From Burkholderia pyrrocinia (GTDB lineage Bacteria > Pseudomonadota > Gammaproteobacteria > Burkholderiales > Burkholderiaceae), in NCBI RefSeq assembly GCF_001028665.1, contig NZ_CP011504.1, positions 2,108,001 through 2,172,000 on the forward strand: a stretch of 64,000 nt of DNA, read 5' to 3'. How positions within the stretch are numbered: the first letter of the stretch is position 1; the number at the start of each line of letters is the position of its first letter. A program made the translations under genes and the position numbers. Below are positions 35,803 through 44,811 of this stretch, piece after piece. The notes beneath the pieces were generated by a model. That model searched no databases and had not been told where the DNA came from. It was given only the letters and a program-made list of their open reading frames with translations.

Positions 35803-36675
35803 ATGCGCGGTTTCGACCTGGACCAGTTGCGCACGTTCGCGGCGGTCGCGGACGCCGGCAGCCTGACGGCCGCCGCGCCGCTGCTGCACCTGTCGCAGTC
35901 GACTGTCAGCGAGCAGGTGCGCAAGCTCGAAGTGCGCGCCGGCGTGCCGCTGTTCGTGCGCAGCAAGCGCGGCGTCGAGCCGACGCCGGCCGGCACGCGG
36001 CTGCTGCAGCATGCACGGCGCATCGTCGCGCTGAACGAGGCCGCGTTCGACGAGCTGCGCGGGCAGGCGATCAAGGGCGAGCTGCGTGTCGCGATCACCG
36101 ACTACTACCGGACGAACGAAGTCGCGGGCATGCTGGCGCGGCTGCGGGAGTGCTACCCGCAGTTGAGCCTGCACGTGAGCGCGATGAAGAGCGTGGATAT
36201 CGAAGCGGCGCACGCGCGGGGGCAGATCGATCTCGGCGTCGTGATGAACATGTCTAGCGGGCCGTTCCGGCCGGCGTCGGCCGATACGCGCTGGGTGTTG
36301 CGGCGCGAGCCGCTGTCGTGGGTTGCGTCGCCGGCGCTGGCCGAGCAATTGCCCGAGCCGTTGCCGCTCGTGCTGCTGCCGGACGACTGCATGATGCATC
36401 AGATCGCGGTGCGCTCGCTCGACGAGCAGCACATGCCGTACGTGCTCGTGCACAGCGCGTCGGGCGTCGCGGGGCTGCAGTCGATGCTCGCGGCGGGGCT
36501 CGGTGTCGGTTGCCTGTGCGCGTCGGCGATCGGCGACGGCATGATGCGGCTCGGCGCGAAACACCGTCTGCCGCCGCTGCCCGACGCGGTGTTTTCGCTG
36601 ACGCCGCCGATGCCGGGCGAACGCGAGACCGTCACGCAGGCGCGCGAGGTGCTGTCGCGGCAATTGCTGATGTAA
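35803..36675 (+). CDS. LysR-family transcriptional regulator
   Basis: 290 residues. N-terminal helix-turn-helix FDLDQLRTFAAVADAGSLTA and APLLHLSQSTVSEQVRKLE, then the effector-binding domain. ATG 35803 is favoured because GGGGA lies 7 bp before it; in-frame ATG 35797 is too close to that site. The effector domain has a CMMHQIAVRSLD segment with a possible ligand-sensing Cys. It is divergent from the MFS gene, the likely target. Confidence 0.9.
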   Translation: MRGFDLDQLRTFAAVADAGSLTAAAPLLHLSQSTVSEQVRKLEVRAGVPLFVRSKRGVEPTPAGTRLLQHARRIVALNEAAFDELRGQAIKGELRVAITDYYRTNEVAGMLARLRECYPQLSLHVSAMKSVDIEAAHARGQIDLGVVMNMSSGPFRPASADTRWVLRREPLSWVASPALAEQLPEPLPLVLLPDDCMMHQIAVRSLDEQHMPYVLVHSASGVAGLQSMLAAGLGVGCLCASAIGDGMMRLGAKHRLPPLPDAVFSLTPPMPGERETVTQAREVLSRQLLM

Positions 36676-36735
36676 AAACGCGCCGCGCGACACGCAGCGG
36701 CGCGCATTCGAGAGCAGCAGTAGGGGGGCCTACGC

Positions 36736-37056
36736 ATGAACGACGAACTGAAAAGCCAGATGGCCGACAGGCTGCAGGACGCGCTGGAGCGTGTGGTCGA
36801 CGAGCGCTCGCTGATCCATTTCCTGCGCGTGCTCGGCCATGACTGGAACACGGAACGGCAGCTCGAAGCCGACTTGCCGCCGTCGCCGTACGCGCGCGCC
36901 GCACTCGGCTGGGAAAACCGCTCGATCGGCGAGTACCTGGAGGCGATGGTCGAGTGGGCCGAAGCGTCGGAGGAAGGGCTGCGCTTCTACGACGTGCCCG
37001 GCAATCCGTGGCGGCGCATGGCGGACATCCTGTTCGCCGGGAAAATCTACGAGTAG
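36736..37056 (+). CDS. hypothetical small protein, possible DUF7660 family
   Basis: 106 residues, acidic, no signal or membrane segment. The segment GWENRSIGEYLEAMVEWAEA and the end PWRRMADILFAGKIYE resemble the DUF7660 family pattern (W-E-N-x-x-I-x-x-F-L-E-A...W-x-x-L-A-x-x-L-x-A-x-I-Y-E) as I remember it. Function unknown. It lies 60 bp downstream of the LysR gene and is convergent with the next LysR gene. Confidence 0.7.
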   Translation: MNDELKSQMADRLQDALERVVDERSLIHFLRVLGHDWNTERQLEADLPPSPYARAALGWENRSIGEYLEAMVEWAEASEEGLRFYDVPGNPWRRMADILFAGKIYE

Positions 37057-37095
37057 TAGCGTCCGGGCGATTCGCGCATGCCGCTTCGTGCGCCG

Positions 37096-37998
37096 CTACT
37101 CGGCGGCTTCTCCGTCGGCATACGCACGCAGCCCGTCCGCCAGCGCATCGAACACGGCCCGGCAGCGCGGGCTCGTCCGCAGGTCCTCGTGCATCACGAC
37201 CCAGGTTTCCAGCTTCATCGCCGGCCCGTCCGGCAGCACGCGCACGAGCCGCGCGTCGCGTTTCGCGAGCCCCGTCTGGCAGAAGCCGATGCCGTAGCCC
37301 GCGCGGATCATCGCGAGTTGCGCGAGGTTGCTGTCGGTGCGCAGCGCGAACGCATCGCGATTCCACAGCGGCATCCCGCGCCCCGCCGAGCGGATGAACG
37401 GCGTGATGGTATCGAAGCCGATCAGCGCGTGATGCGCGAGTTCGTCGACCGTCGCGGGCGTACCGTTGTGCGCCACGTAGTCGTCGCGCGCATACATCCC
37501 GACTTCGATCGCGCCGACGCGCCGCGCGACGAGCGCGTCCTGCGCGGGCGGCGCCATCCGCACCGCGATGTCGGCTTCGCGGTTCAGCACGTCCTGGATG
37601 CGGTCGGTCGGCACCAGTTCGATGACGAGCCCCGGATGGTCGCGCCGCAATTGCGCGAGCATGGGCGGCAGCACCTCGACGGCGATCACGTCGCTGGCCG
37701 AAATCCGCACGGTGCCGCGCACGCCGGCGCCGTGGCTCGCAGCCGCGCGTTCGAACGCGGCCGCCGCGCTGCGCAGCGCCTCCGCATGGCCGCGCAGCGC
37801 GAGCGCCGCCTCGGTCGGCAGCAGGCCCGACGGCGAGCGCGTGAACAGCGTCTGGCCGAAGGCGGCTTCGAGCGCCGCGACGTGACGGCCGGCCGTCGGC
37901 TGCGTAATGCCGAGCGCGCGTGCCGCGCCGGACAGAGAGCCTTCCGTCAGCACCGCGAGGAAGGTGCGGTAGCGTTCCCAGTTCAGATCGGTGGTCAT
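37096..37998 (-). CDS. LysR-family transcriptional regulator
   Basis: 300 residues. Helix-turn-helix NWERYRTFLAVLTEGSLSGA and ALGITQPTAGRHVAALE at residues about 5-45, then the ligand-binding domain (GTVRISASDVIAVEVLPPML). Divergent from the NAD-dependent epimerase gene, with 98 bp between starts, an arrangement typical of LysR regulator and target. Effector unknown. Confidence 0.92.
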   Translation of the reverse strand: MTTDLNWERYRTFLAVLTEGSLSGAARALGITQPTAGRHVAALEAAFGQTLFTRSPSGLLPTEAALALRGHAEALRSAAAAFERAAASHGAGVRGTVRISASDVIAVEVLPPMLAQLRRDHPGLVIELVPTDRIQDVLNREADIAVRMAPPAQDALVARRVGAIEVGMYARDDYVAHNGTPATVDELAHHALIGFDTITPFIRSAGRGMPLWNRDAFALRTDSNLAQLAMIRAGYGIGFCQTGLAKRDARLVRVLPDGPAMKLETWVVMHEDLRTSPRCRAVFDALADGLRAYADGEAAE

Positions 37999-38096
37999 GC
38001 ATAAATGTATAGCTGATCTACCGGGTTAGGCAATTCCTTGTTAGCCGTCGGCACGCCAGAATGCATCTCACGACGGTTCATTCAAGGAGAACGGTT

Positions 38097-39077
38097 ATGA
38101 CGACGAACGCAGGCGGGACGCAACGACAGGCACTCGTGCTCGGCGCGAGCGGCGGGATTGGCGGGGAAGTCGCACGGCAGTTGCGCGATGCCGGCTGGCA
38201 GGTGCGTGCGCTGAAGCGCGGGCTCGATGCCGATGTCGTGGAGCGTGACGGGATGACGTGGATGCGCGGCGACGCGCTGGATCGCGAGGCGGTGGTGCGG
38301 GCCGCGCGCGGCTGCAGTGTGATCGTCCACGCGGTGAACCCGCCCGGCTACCGGAACTGGCCGACGCAGGTGCTGCCGATGATCGACAACACGATCGCGG
38401 CGGCGACGGTGGCGCAGGCGACCGTCGTGCTGCCCGGCACGGTCTACAACTACGGCGCCGACGCGTTTCCGGTGCTGCGCGAAGACGCGCCGCAGCATCC
38501 GACGACCCGCAAGGGTGCAATCCGCGTCGAACTGGAACGGCGGCTGCAGGAGGCGACCGCGCAGGGCGTCCGCACGATCATCGTGCGCGCGGGCGATTTC
38601 TTCGGAGTGCGTGCCGGCAACAACTGGTTTGCGCAGGGGCTGATCAAGCCGGGGCGGCCAATCTCGACGATCAGCGTGCCGGGGCGGCCGGGCGTTGGCC
38701 ATCAGTGGGCGTATCTGCCGGACGTCGCGCGCACGATGGTCGAGCTGATCGAGCGGCGCGACACGCTGGAGCCGTTTGCGCGCTTTCATCTCGGCGGGCA
38801 TTGGGACGCGGACGGCACGCAGATGGCAGAGGCCATCAGTCGTGTGGCGCAGCGGCACGGGATGCGGCCTGCTGTACGCAAATTCCCGTGGTGGGTCGTG
38901 TGGGCCGCGGCGCCGTTCGTCACGACGCTGCGCGAGATGCTGGAGATGCGCTACCTGTGGCGCGAGCCGCTCCGCATGGACAACGCGCGGGTGACCGCGG
39001 TGCTCGGCCGCGAGCCGTTGACGCCGCTCGATACGGCGGTGGAGGCGACGCTGGCGGGGCTGGGGTGTCTCAAGTGA
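38097..39077 (+). CDS. NAD(P)-binding Rossmann-fold protein, NAD-dependent epimerase/dehydratase-like
   Basis: 326 residues. LVLGASGGIGGEVARQL is the nucleotide-binding loop. The middle has a V-L-P-G-T-V-Y-N-Y-G motif where the usual SSSxxYG of extended SDRs would be, and R-K-G-A-I-R takes the Y-x-x-x-K region, so canonical catalytic Tyr/Lys are not obvious. It may be an atypical SDR with reductase or isomerase activity. Start 38097 follows AAGGAG. Divergent LysR gene is the likely regulator. Confidence 0.85.
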   Translation: MTTNAGGTQRQALVLGASGGIGGEVARQLRDAGWQVRALKRGLDADVVERDGMTWMRGDALDREAVVRAARGCSVIVHAVNPPGYRNWPTQVLPMIDNTIAAATVAQATVVLPGTVYNYGADAFPVLREDAPQHPTTRKGAIRVELERRLQEATAQGVRTIIVRAGDFFGVRAGNNWFAQGLIKPGRPISTISVPGRPGVGHQWAYLPDVARTMVELIERRDTLEPFARFHLGGHWDADGTQMAEAISRVAQRHGMRPAVRKFPWWVVWAAAPFVTTLREMLEMRYLWREPLRMDNARVTAVLGREPLTPLDTAVEATLAGLGCLK

Positions 39078-39222
39078 ATGGGGCCCGTGCCACGGCTACG
39101 CCCGTGTACGGGAAAGCGTCATCGCGAATTGAAGAACGCCGGGACAACAATTCTCCACATACCCGCGCGCGTCCGATGCGCATCATGTCGGTCAACACCG
39201 ATAATGCGAAAACGGGGGGGCG

Positions 39223-39366
39223 ATGTGGTATTTCGGATGGAAAATGTCGGTTGCGGGAGCAATCATGTTCACATTGAGTGGATGTACCAACCTGGCAGAT
39301 GTGCTGTCCTGCGTCAACTCGCAGTTCAACTTCCCGGACTACCACTGCTTTGAGTCGTACCGGTAG
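39223..39366 (+). CDS. putative small lipoprotein
   Basis: 47 residues. Hydrophobic N-terminus MWYFGWKMSVAGAIMFTLSG with lipobox L-S-G-C (lipidation Cys at residue 21), then a short mature peptide TNLADVLSCVNSQFNFPDYHC with two further cysteines. The region is less G/C-biased at third positions than its neighbours. The start could instead be ATG 39244; only a G-run precedes 39223. It stands between the epimerase gene and a minus-strand gene. It could be a chance frame, but the lipobox supports a real gene. Confidence 0.5.
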   Translation: MWYFGWKMSVAGAIMFTLSGCTNLADVLSCVNSQFNFPDYHCFESYR

Positions 39367-39426
39367 GAACAGGCGCGACGACGGAAGGCCGCCGCGCCCG
39401 CGTCCCGTGCGGTTTCCCGCTGTCCG

Positions 39427-40128
39427 TCACGCCACGACCGGCAACACCTCGACCGCATACCGGTGCCGAAGACTACGCCCGAGCACCGGATCGTGCAGTT
39501 CCATCTCGAACGCGTCGCCGTCACCCATCGCCGCGATCGCACCATGCACGGCGACGGTGCCGCCATACATCGCGCAGCGCGCGGGCATCGTGCGGCGGTC
39601 GTCGAAGCGTTGCCACAGCGCGTCCGGCGCGAGCAGGCCGCCGACCGTGCCGTGCTGGTACGCAACCCGCTCGCCGTCACGCGCGATCAACCACGAGCGC
39701 ATCTCGATCGCATCCCAGTGATCGGCGACATCCGCATAAAGCCACGCATCGCACCCGAGCGGTTTCGCGCACACCTGCTTCGACACCGCGACGCCGTACG
39801 CCTCGACTTCGCGATCCGTATGATCGGAGCCGACCGTGACCAGCGTGCCGGCCGGGCTGTCGACCAGCACGCATTCGATCTCGCCGCCCGAGCGTGCGCC
39901 GAGCACGCCGATCGACGGCGCCTGCGTAAGCAGCGCGGACGACACGCGATAGAAGCACGGCGTGGTCGAAGGCGGCGCGACGCCGAGCGCTGCGAGTTCG
40001 TCGATGTGCGCGCGGATCGCGGCCGGATCGCGGCCGGCCCAGCCGGCAATCACGACGCGCTCGATCTCGACATCGACGGCGGCCGGCGCGCGTTGCAGGG
40101 AAATCACGTTGAACGACAGGGCTTGCAT
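39427..40128 (-). CDS. DUF2848 protein
   Basis: 233 residues. IERVVIAGWAGRDPAAIRAH, GVAPPSTTPCFYRVS, VLGARSGGEIECVLVD and VGSDHTDREVEAYGVAVSKQVC form the DUF2848 pattern, a fumarylacetoacetate-hydrolase-like family of unproven function. It is the last gene of a minus-strand group (LysR, unknown protein, MFS, DUF2848), with 49 bp to the MFS gene. A hydrolase role in breakdown of the imported compound is inferred from that setting. Confidence 0.85.
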   Translation of the reverse strand: MQALSFNVISLQRAPAAVDVEIERVVIAGWAGRDPAAIRAHIDELAALGVAPPSTTPCFYRVSSALLTQAPSIGVLGARSGGEIECVLVDSPAGTLVTVGSDHTDREVEAYGVAVSKQVCAKPLGCDAWLYADVADHWDAIEMRSWLIARDGERVAYQHGTVGGLLAPDALWQRFDDRRTMPARCAMYGGTVAVHGAIAAMGDGDAFEMELHDPVLGRSLRHRYAVEVLPVVA

Positions 40129-40177
40129 GCGGATATCCGTTTGAAGTGCGAAGGAATGAATCGGCTTGCGGCGACGC

Positions 40178-41485
40178 TCAATCCGCGAGCGGCCGGTGCG
40201 CGGTCTCGCGCGCGGCGAGGAGTGCGATCGACGTGACGACGAGCGCTGCGGTGACGTACAGCGACACGGCCGTCGTCGAGCCCGTCTGCCGGAACAGCGT
40301 GGCGATCACGAGCGGCGCGAAGCCGCCGCCGACGATGCCGGCGAGCGTGTACGCGAGCGACGAGCCCGCATAGCGCACGCGCGTCGGGAACTGTTCGGTG
40401 ACGAACGCACCCTGCGGGCCGTACATCACCGCATGGATCACGAGGCCGATCGCGACGGCCGCGACGATCGCGACGGGCCGTGCAGAATCGAGCAGCGCGA
40501 AGAACGCGAACGCCCACACGATGCCGGCGATCGCGCCGGCGAGATACACGGGGCGGCGGCCGAAACGGTCCGACAGCGCGCCGAAGAACGGCACCGCGAG
40601 CGCGTTGCAGGCCGTGCCGATCATCACGGCCGTCAGCGCGACGGGGCGCGACAAGTGCAGCACGGTCGTCACGTAGGTCAGCGTGAATACGACGATCAGC
40701 GCGTACAGCACGTCCGAGCCGATCCGCGCGCCGCCCGCGATCAGCAGGCGCCGCCAGTGGTACTTCAGCACGTCGGCAACGGGCACCTCGGCGGTCGCGT
40801 GCGATTCGGCGAGCTGCTCGAACTGCGGCGTTTCGTCGACGCCGTGCCGCAGCCAGAAGCCGAACACGACGAGCAGCGCGCTGGCCGCGAACGGCACGCG
40901 CCAGCCCCACGACAGGAAGTTCGCGGACGTGGTCGACAGCGTCACGAGCGCGATGCAGCCGGTGCCGAGCAGCGTGCCGAACGACGGGCCCATCTGTGTC
41001 CACGACGCGGACAGCCCGCGCCGGTTCTGGTCGCCATGCTCGACCGACAGCAGCACCGCGCCGGCCCATTCGCCGCCGAGCGCGACGCCCTGCACGAAGC
41101 GCAGCGCGACGAGCAGGATCGGGCTGAGGATGCCGGCCTGCGCATAGGTCGGCAGCGCACCCATCAGCGCGGTCGTCACGCCCATCAGCACGAGCGTGAG
41201 CATCAGCACCGCGCGGCGGCCGATGCGGTCGCCGAGATTGCCGAACACGAAGCCGCCGAGCGGGCGCGACACGTAGCCGACCGCATAGGTCGAGAACGCG
41301 AGGATCGTGCCGGCCAGCGGATCGACCGACGGGAAGAACAGGTGGTTGAAGACGAGCGCGGCGAGCGTGTTGTAGATCGTGAAGTCGTACCACTCGAGCG
41401 ACGTGCCGATCATGCTCGCGGTCGCGAGTCGGCTGTTGCGGACGCGGCGGGGCGCGTGGACGGCGGGCTGGGCGAGAGTGCTCAT
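40178..41485 (-). CDS. MFS transporter, metabolite:H+ symporter (MHS) family
   Basis: 435 residues, 12 helices. MIGTSLEWYDFTIYN at the N-terminus is the MHS hallmark; motif A GNLGDRIGRRAVLMLTL follows helix 2, and ALSDRFGRRPVYLAGA is the equivalent after helix 8. MHS members import carboxylates, betaines and aromatic acids with protons. Located between the DUF2848 gene and an alpha/beta-barrel-like protein gene; the LysR gene 900 bp away is on the same strand. Confidence 0.92.
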   Translation of the reverse strand: MSTLAQPAVHAPRRVRNSRLATASMIGTSLEWYDFTIYNTLAALVFNHLFFPSVDPLAGTILAFSTYAVGYVSRPLGGFVFGNLGDRIGRRAVLMLTLVLMGVTTALMGALPTYAQAGILSPILLVALRFVQGVALGGEWAGAVLLSVEHGDQNRRGLSASWTQMGPSFGTLLGTGCIALVTLSTTSANFLSWGWRVPFAASALLVVFGFWLRHGVDETPQFEQLAESHATAEVPVADVLKYHWRRLLIAGGARIGSDVLYALIVVFTLTYVTTVLHLSRPVALTAVMIGTACNALAVPFFGALSDRFGRRPVYLAGAIAGIVWAFAFFALLDSARPVAIVAAVAIGLVIHAVMYGPQGAFVTEQFPTRVRYAGSSLAYTLAGIVGGGFAPLVIATLFRQTGSTTAVSLYVTAALVVTSIALLAARETAHRPLAD

Positions 41486-41580
41486 GGTATCGGGTATGTC
41501 GTGACGGAGAACGGGATCAGGCGCGGGCCCGACGCGTCGGCCGCGTGCGGAAGCGGCGCGGCCGGCGTCGGCGTTGGCGT

Positions 41581-42267
41581 TCAGGCCGGCAGTGCGGCGG
41601 CGGCCGGTTCGGCTTCGAAGCCTTGGCGCGCAACCGGCAGCGGCGCGGCGGCGCGCCACAGCAGGTCGAAGGTGCGCACGTCGTCGTGCCCGGCGAGCGC
41701 GGCGGCCACGCGGCGCGTCGCGGCCGCGTCGCTGCCTTCGATCAGCACGAGCGCATCGGCGGCCGGGCGGGCGGCCGCATCGGCGCCGATCGGCGCGGAC
41801 AGCTCGGGCGCGGTGCGGAAGAGCCGCGCGGCGTGGATGCCGGGTTCCTGCAGCGCGGCGTCGAAGCGCTCGCGCAGTCGTGGCAAGTCGATGCGCTCCG
41901 GCGGCAGCACGAACAGCGCGAGATGCGCACCTTCGCCGTCGCCGGCTTCGATCGTCAGTTCGCCGACGCGCCGCTGCGTGCCCGTCATGCGTTCGAAGTT
42001 CGCGAGCGACCAAGCGGTCTGCTGCGTGAACGCGCGCCGGTATGCGTCGCTACGGAACACGTCGAGCGCGTCGGTCACGTACAGCGCGAGGTACTGGCGC
42101 GGGCCGCCGTCGGTCGCGCGAAAGCGCCGTGCGTGCGTGAAGCCGGGAATCGCGACACGTTCCTGCATGTGCTCGCGGTCGTACCACGCGTTGAAATCGG
42201 CTTCGTGCGCGGGGTCGATATCCGTCCAGACGCAAAGCTGGCCGTGCGGAAGGGAAAGGCGGATCAT
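41581..42267 (-). CDS. hypothetical protein with two dimeric alpha/beta-barrel (EthD-like) segments
   Basis: 228 residues, no signal or membrane segment. CVWTDIDPAHEADFNAWYDR, EHMQERVAIPGFTHARRF and YLALYVTDALDVFRSDAY match the F-N-x-W-Y-x-x-E-H-x-x-E-R pattern of EthD-like dimeric alpha/beta barrels. The second half (HLALFVLPPERIDLPRLRER) is a weaker repeat. I do not recognise a specific family; it might be a DUF4286-type protein. It lies between a LysR gene and an MFS gene and is probably part of their pathway. Confidence 0.75.
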   Translation of the reverse strand: MIRLSLPHGQLCVWTDIDPAHEADFNAWYDREHMQERVAIPGFTHARRFRATDGGPRQYLALYVTDALDVFRSDAYRRAFTQQTAWSLANFERMTGTQRRVGELTIEAGDGEGAHLALFVLPPERIDLPRLRERFDAALQEPGIHAARLFRTAPELSAPIGADAAARPAADALVLIEGSDAAATRRVAAALAGHDDVRTFDLLWRAAAPLPVARQGFEAEPAAAALPA

Positions 42268-42367
42268 CGCGGGGTTCCTCGTGACGGGGGGTGTCAGGAA
42301 CCGCAGTTTCCCGAAGACGGGCCGCGCCCGTCCAACAAGAAAACAAATTCGCGGTGAACAGGTTTTC

Positions 42368-43420
42368 TTATGAGCGGCGCGGGCGGCGTTTTGCCGGGGC
42401 GGCGGCGGGCGGCGCGGATTTTGTCGTGCGCTTTGCTGTTGTCTTCGTATTTGTTTTTGTTTTTGTTTTGGCCGCCGTACGGGCGCGCGATGCGTCGACA
42501 GTATCGGGGCTGGCCGGTGCGGCCGGCTTCGCGACGCTCGCGGCGGCCGACATCGCGCGTGCGACTTCGCTTGCCAGTTCCGCGATGCGCGCGGCGACCG
42601 GCAGGCCCTGGCTGCGGTACGTCGCGACGAGCGGCAGCGCGGGGAATTCGGGCTCGACGTCGAGCAGTTCGAGCGCGCCTTCGTGCAGCTCGCGCCCGAT
42701 GATCGCGGGCGGCAGCGCGGCCACGCCGAGGCCGTCGGCGACGAGGCGGATCATCGCGGCGACCGACGTGATGCAGTTGATGCTGGCCGGCCGCTCGACC
42801 GCTGCGAACAGCCGCTCGATCGTCGCGTGCGGCCCCGAGTGGCGCGAGAAGCTGATGATCGGGAATTCCGCGAGGCGCGCGACGTCGAGCGGCTGGCCGC
42901 CGAGCCCGAGGCGCGGGCTCGCGGCCCAGCGCACCGGGAATTCGCACAGCGGCAGGTTCGTGAAGTCGGGGCCCGGCACCGGGTCGGTCTGCAGGATCAG
43001 GTCGACGCCGTCGGTGCTGAGCAGGCGGATCAGGTGCAGCGTCGTGTCGCTCGTGATCTCGACGTCGAGCCGCGGATAGCGCTCGCGCAGTTGCGCCATC
43101 AGCGCCGGGAACCAGCTATGCACGATCGATTCGATCACGCCGATGCGGATCAGGCCGGCATCGCTCGCTGCGTCGATGTCGCGGCGCATTTCGCCGTCGA
43201 GCCGCACGATCCGCTCCGCGTAGGCCAGCATGCGCCGGCCCGCGGGCGTGAGCGTGGCCGAGCGCGTGTTGCGGTCGAACAGGCGCACGTCGAACGCCTC
43301 TTCGAGCGACGCGATGCGGCTCGACACGGCGGCTTGCGTCGTGTGCAGTTTTTCGGCGGTCAGCCGGAAGTTTTCCAGCTTCGCGAGCCAGACGAAGGTT
43401 TCAAGAAACCGGATGTTCAT
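42368..43420 (-). CDS. LysR-family regulator with lysine-rich C-terminal tail
   Basis: 350 residues. Helix-turn-helix FLETFVWLAKLENFRLTAEK and LHTTQAAVSSRIASLE at the N-terminus, then a standard LysR effector domain (RIGVIESIVHSWFPALMAQL). The normal protein would end near residue 290. It continues for about 50 residues rich in Lys, Thr, Ala, Pro and Arg (TKTKTNTKTTAKRTTKSAPP, ending KRRPRRS), resembling histone-H1-like AlgP-type tails. The tail is encoded by TTTTTG-type repeats on the plus strand, unlike the rest of the gene. Probably adds non-specific DNA binding. First gene of the MFS/DUF2848 group. Confidence 0.88.
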   Translation of the reverse strand: MNIRFLETFVWLAKLENFRLTAEKLHTTQAAVSSRIASLEEAFDVRLFDRNTRSATLTPAGRRMLAYAERIVRLDGEMRRDIDAASDAGLIRIGVIESIVHSWFPALMAQLRERYPRLDVEITSDTTLHLIRLLSTDGVDLILQTDPVPGPDFTNLPLCEFPVRWAASPRLGLGGQPLDVARLAEFPIISFSRHSGPHATIERLFAAVERPASINCITSVAAMIRLVADGLGVAALPPAIIGRELHEGALELLDVEPEFPALPLVATYRSQGLPVAARIAELASEVARAMSAAASVAKPAAPASPDTVDASRARTAAKTKTKTNTKTTAKRTTKSAPPAAAPAKRRPRRS

Positions 43421-43616
43421 CGACGTTCGATCGGTAAGGCGGCGCCGGGCGGGGCGGCGGGATCGGTCGATGGTAGCGGATTTTCGGGGCGGGAAACGAG
43501 CGGGCGGTGCGGCGAGCGTGCCGCAGCAGGCGCCGGGGCCGGCGGCGGAGTGCCGGAGGACGTGCACGGCACCCCGCCCGCAGCGACGCGTCACGCGGGC
43601 GGTGTGCCCCCGCGCA

Positions 43617-44408
43617 TCAAAGCTTGTCGAACGCGAGCGTCGGCACGTCGACGACCATCGCACCGCCGTCCGCGACGAGCGTCGCACCGGTCACGAACGA
43701 TGCATCCGGCGACGCGAGGAACGCGCACACGGCTGCGATTTCGTCCGGATCGGCAGCGCGCCGCAGCGGCACGTCGGCGCTGACGCGTGCGTACGCACCG
43801 TCGAGTGTGTCGCCATGTGCGGCCATCAGCGGCTCCATTTCCGCGTCGGCCATCGGCGTGCGGACCCAGCCCGGACAGACGGCGTTCGCCCGCACGCCGT
43901 GCGGGCCGTAGTCGCGCGCGAGCGACCGCGCGAGCCCGAGCAGCGCGTGCTTGCCGACCGTGTAGCCGCACACGCCGGGCCCGGCCGCGAGCGCCGCGAT
44001 CGACGCGACCAGCACGATGCTGCCGCGCTGCGCAATCAGGTCGGGCAGGCACGCACGCGCGCTGACGAATGCGGTGTCGAGGTTTGCGTGCATCGCGTCG
44101 CGCCACTGCGCGTCGTCGGTTTCGTCCGCGCGGCCGACGCCGTGGCCGCCCGCGCATGCGACGAGCGCGTCGACGCGGCCGAAGCGTGCGGCGATTCGTG
44201 GCAGGAAGCCGGTCCAGTCGGCGGTGCGCGCAGCGTCGCCGGCGAGCGCGAGGCCGCCCGTTTCGGCGGCCAGCGCGTCGAGCGGCGCTTGACGCCGCCC
44301 GATCAGCACGACGCGATCGCCGCGACTGGCGAAGCGGCGCGCGCATGCTGCGCCGATGCCGGTGCCCGCACCGGTGATGGCGATCGTGCGCGGTTGCGGG
44401 TGTGTCAT
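43617..44408 (-). CDS. short-chain dehydrogenase/reductase
   Basis: 263 residues. TGAGTGIG cofactor loop, ALVACAGG, catalytic Ser in VASIAA and YTVGK (Tyr-x-x-x-Lys). C-terminal VTGATLVADGGAM. Start 44408 has GGAGAAC upstream. The gene lies 196 bp upstream of the LysR gene on the same strand, with a GC-rich stem between. Substrate unknown. Confidence 0.9.
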   Translation of the reverse strand: MTHPQPRTIAITGAGTGIGAACARRFASRGDRVVLIGRRQAPLDALAAETGGLALAGDAARTADWTGFLPRIAARFGRVDALVACAGGHGVGRADETDDAQWRDAMHANLDTAFVSARACLPDLIAQRGSIVLVASIAALAAGPGVCGYTVGKHALLGLARSLARDYGPHGVRANAVCPGWVRTPMADAEMEPLMAAHGDTLDGAYARVSADVPLRRAADPDEIAAVCAFLASPDASFVTGATLVADGGAMVVDVPTLAFDKL

Positions 44409-44811
44409 GTCGTTCTCCGGAAGGGGGTCGTTTCCGGTCACTTTAGGCGGCACCGGCAAACGCGGGTATCAGCCGAAAGGATGAACGCGGAGGGCATCCG
44501 CCCGGCAGGAACAGGCGTGGCCCATTTTGCAAAAGCTGACGATGTCCGGCGTCGAATCGCTCTATCCTCCACATTTTTGGGATAAGTCACGAAAGCCCGG
44601 CAAAATAGCGCGGGCGAGCGAGCGCATCGACGCGCGGCGCGTCGACGGCCGATTCCGGCGTGCGTGCGGAGCAGCAGGCCGGAGAGATCGGCGCGAGCAT
44701 GCGCCCGATGTGCAGGCATCGTGTTTGCCGATGGATCGTGTCGCCACGGCGTTTCTTCCGGTTGCGCGTTGGCGCGGCCGGACCATCGACAAGAACAGGG
44801 AGGGGCCGGCA
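44409..44811. other. 403-bp intergenic region between divergent SDR and metallopeptidase genes
   Basis: No coding frame with a ribosome site was found. There is an AT-richer island near 44520-44600 (CATTTTGCAAAAG, CCACATTTTTGGG), which probably holds promoters. Nothing else recognisable. Confidence 0.5.

Noticed and set aside
36679..36705. GC-rich hairpin after the LysR gene as a terminator
   Set aside because: It lacks a T-run on the plus strand; the only A/T tract precedes it, so it is not a convincing intrinsic terminator.
38001..38090. LysR box between the LysR and epimerase genes
   Set aside because: The best inverted repeat has mismatched arms, so I did not list it as an operator.
43571..43612. 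GC-rich stem after the SDR gene as a terminator
   Set aside because: One mismatch in the stem and no T-run on the minus strand.
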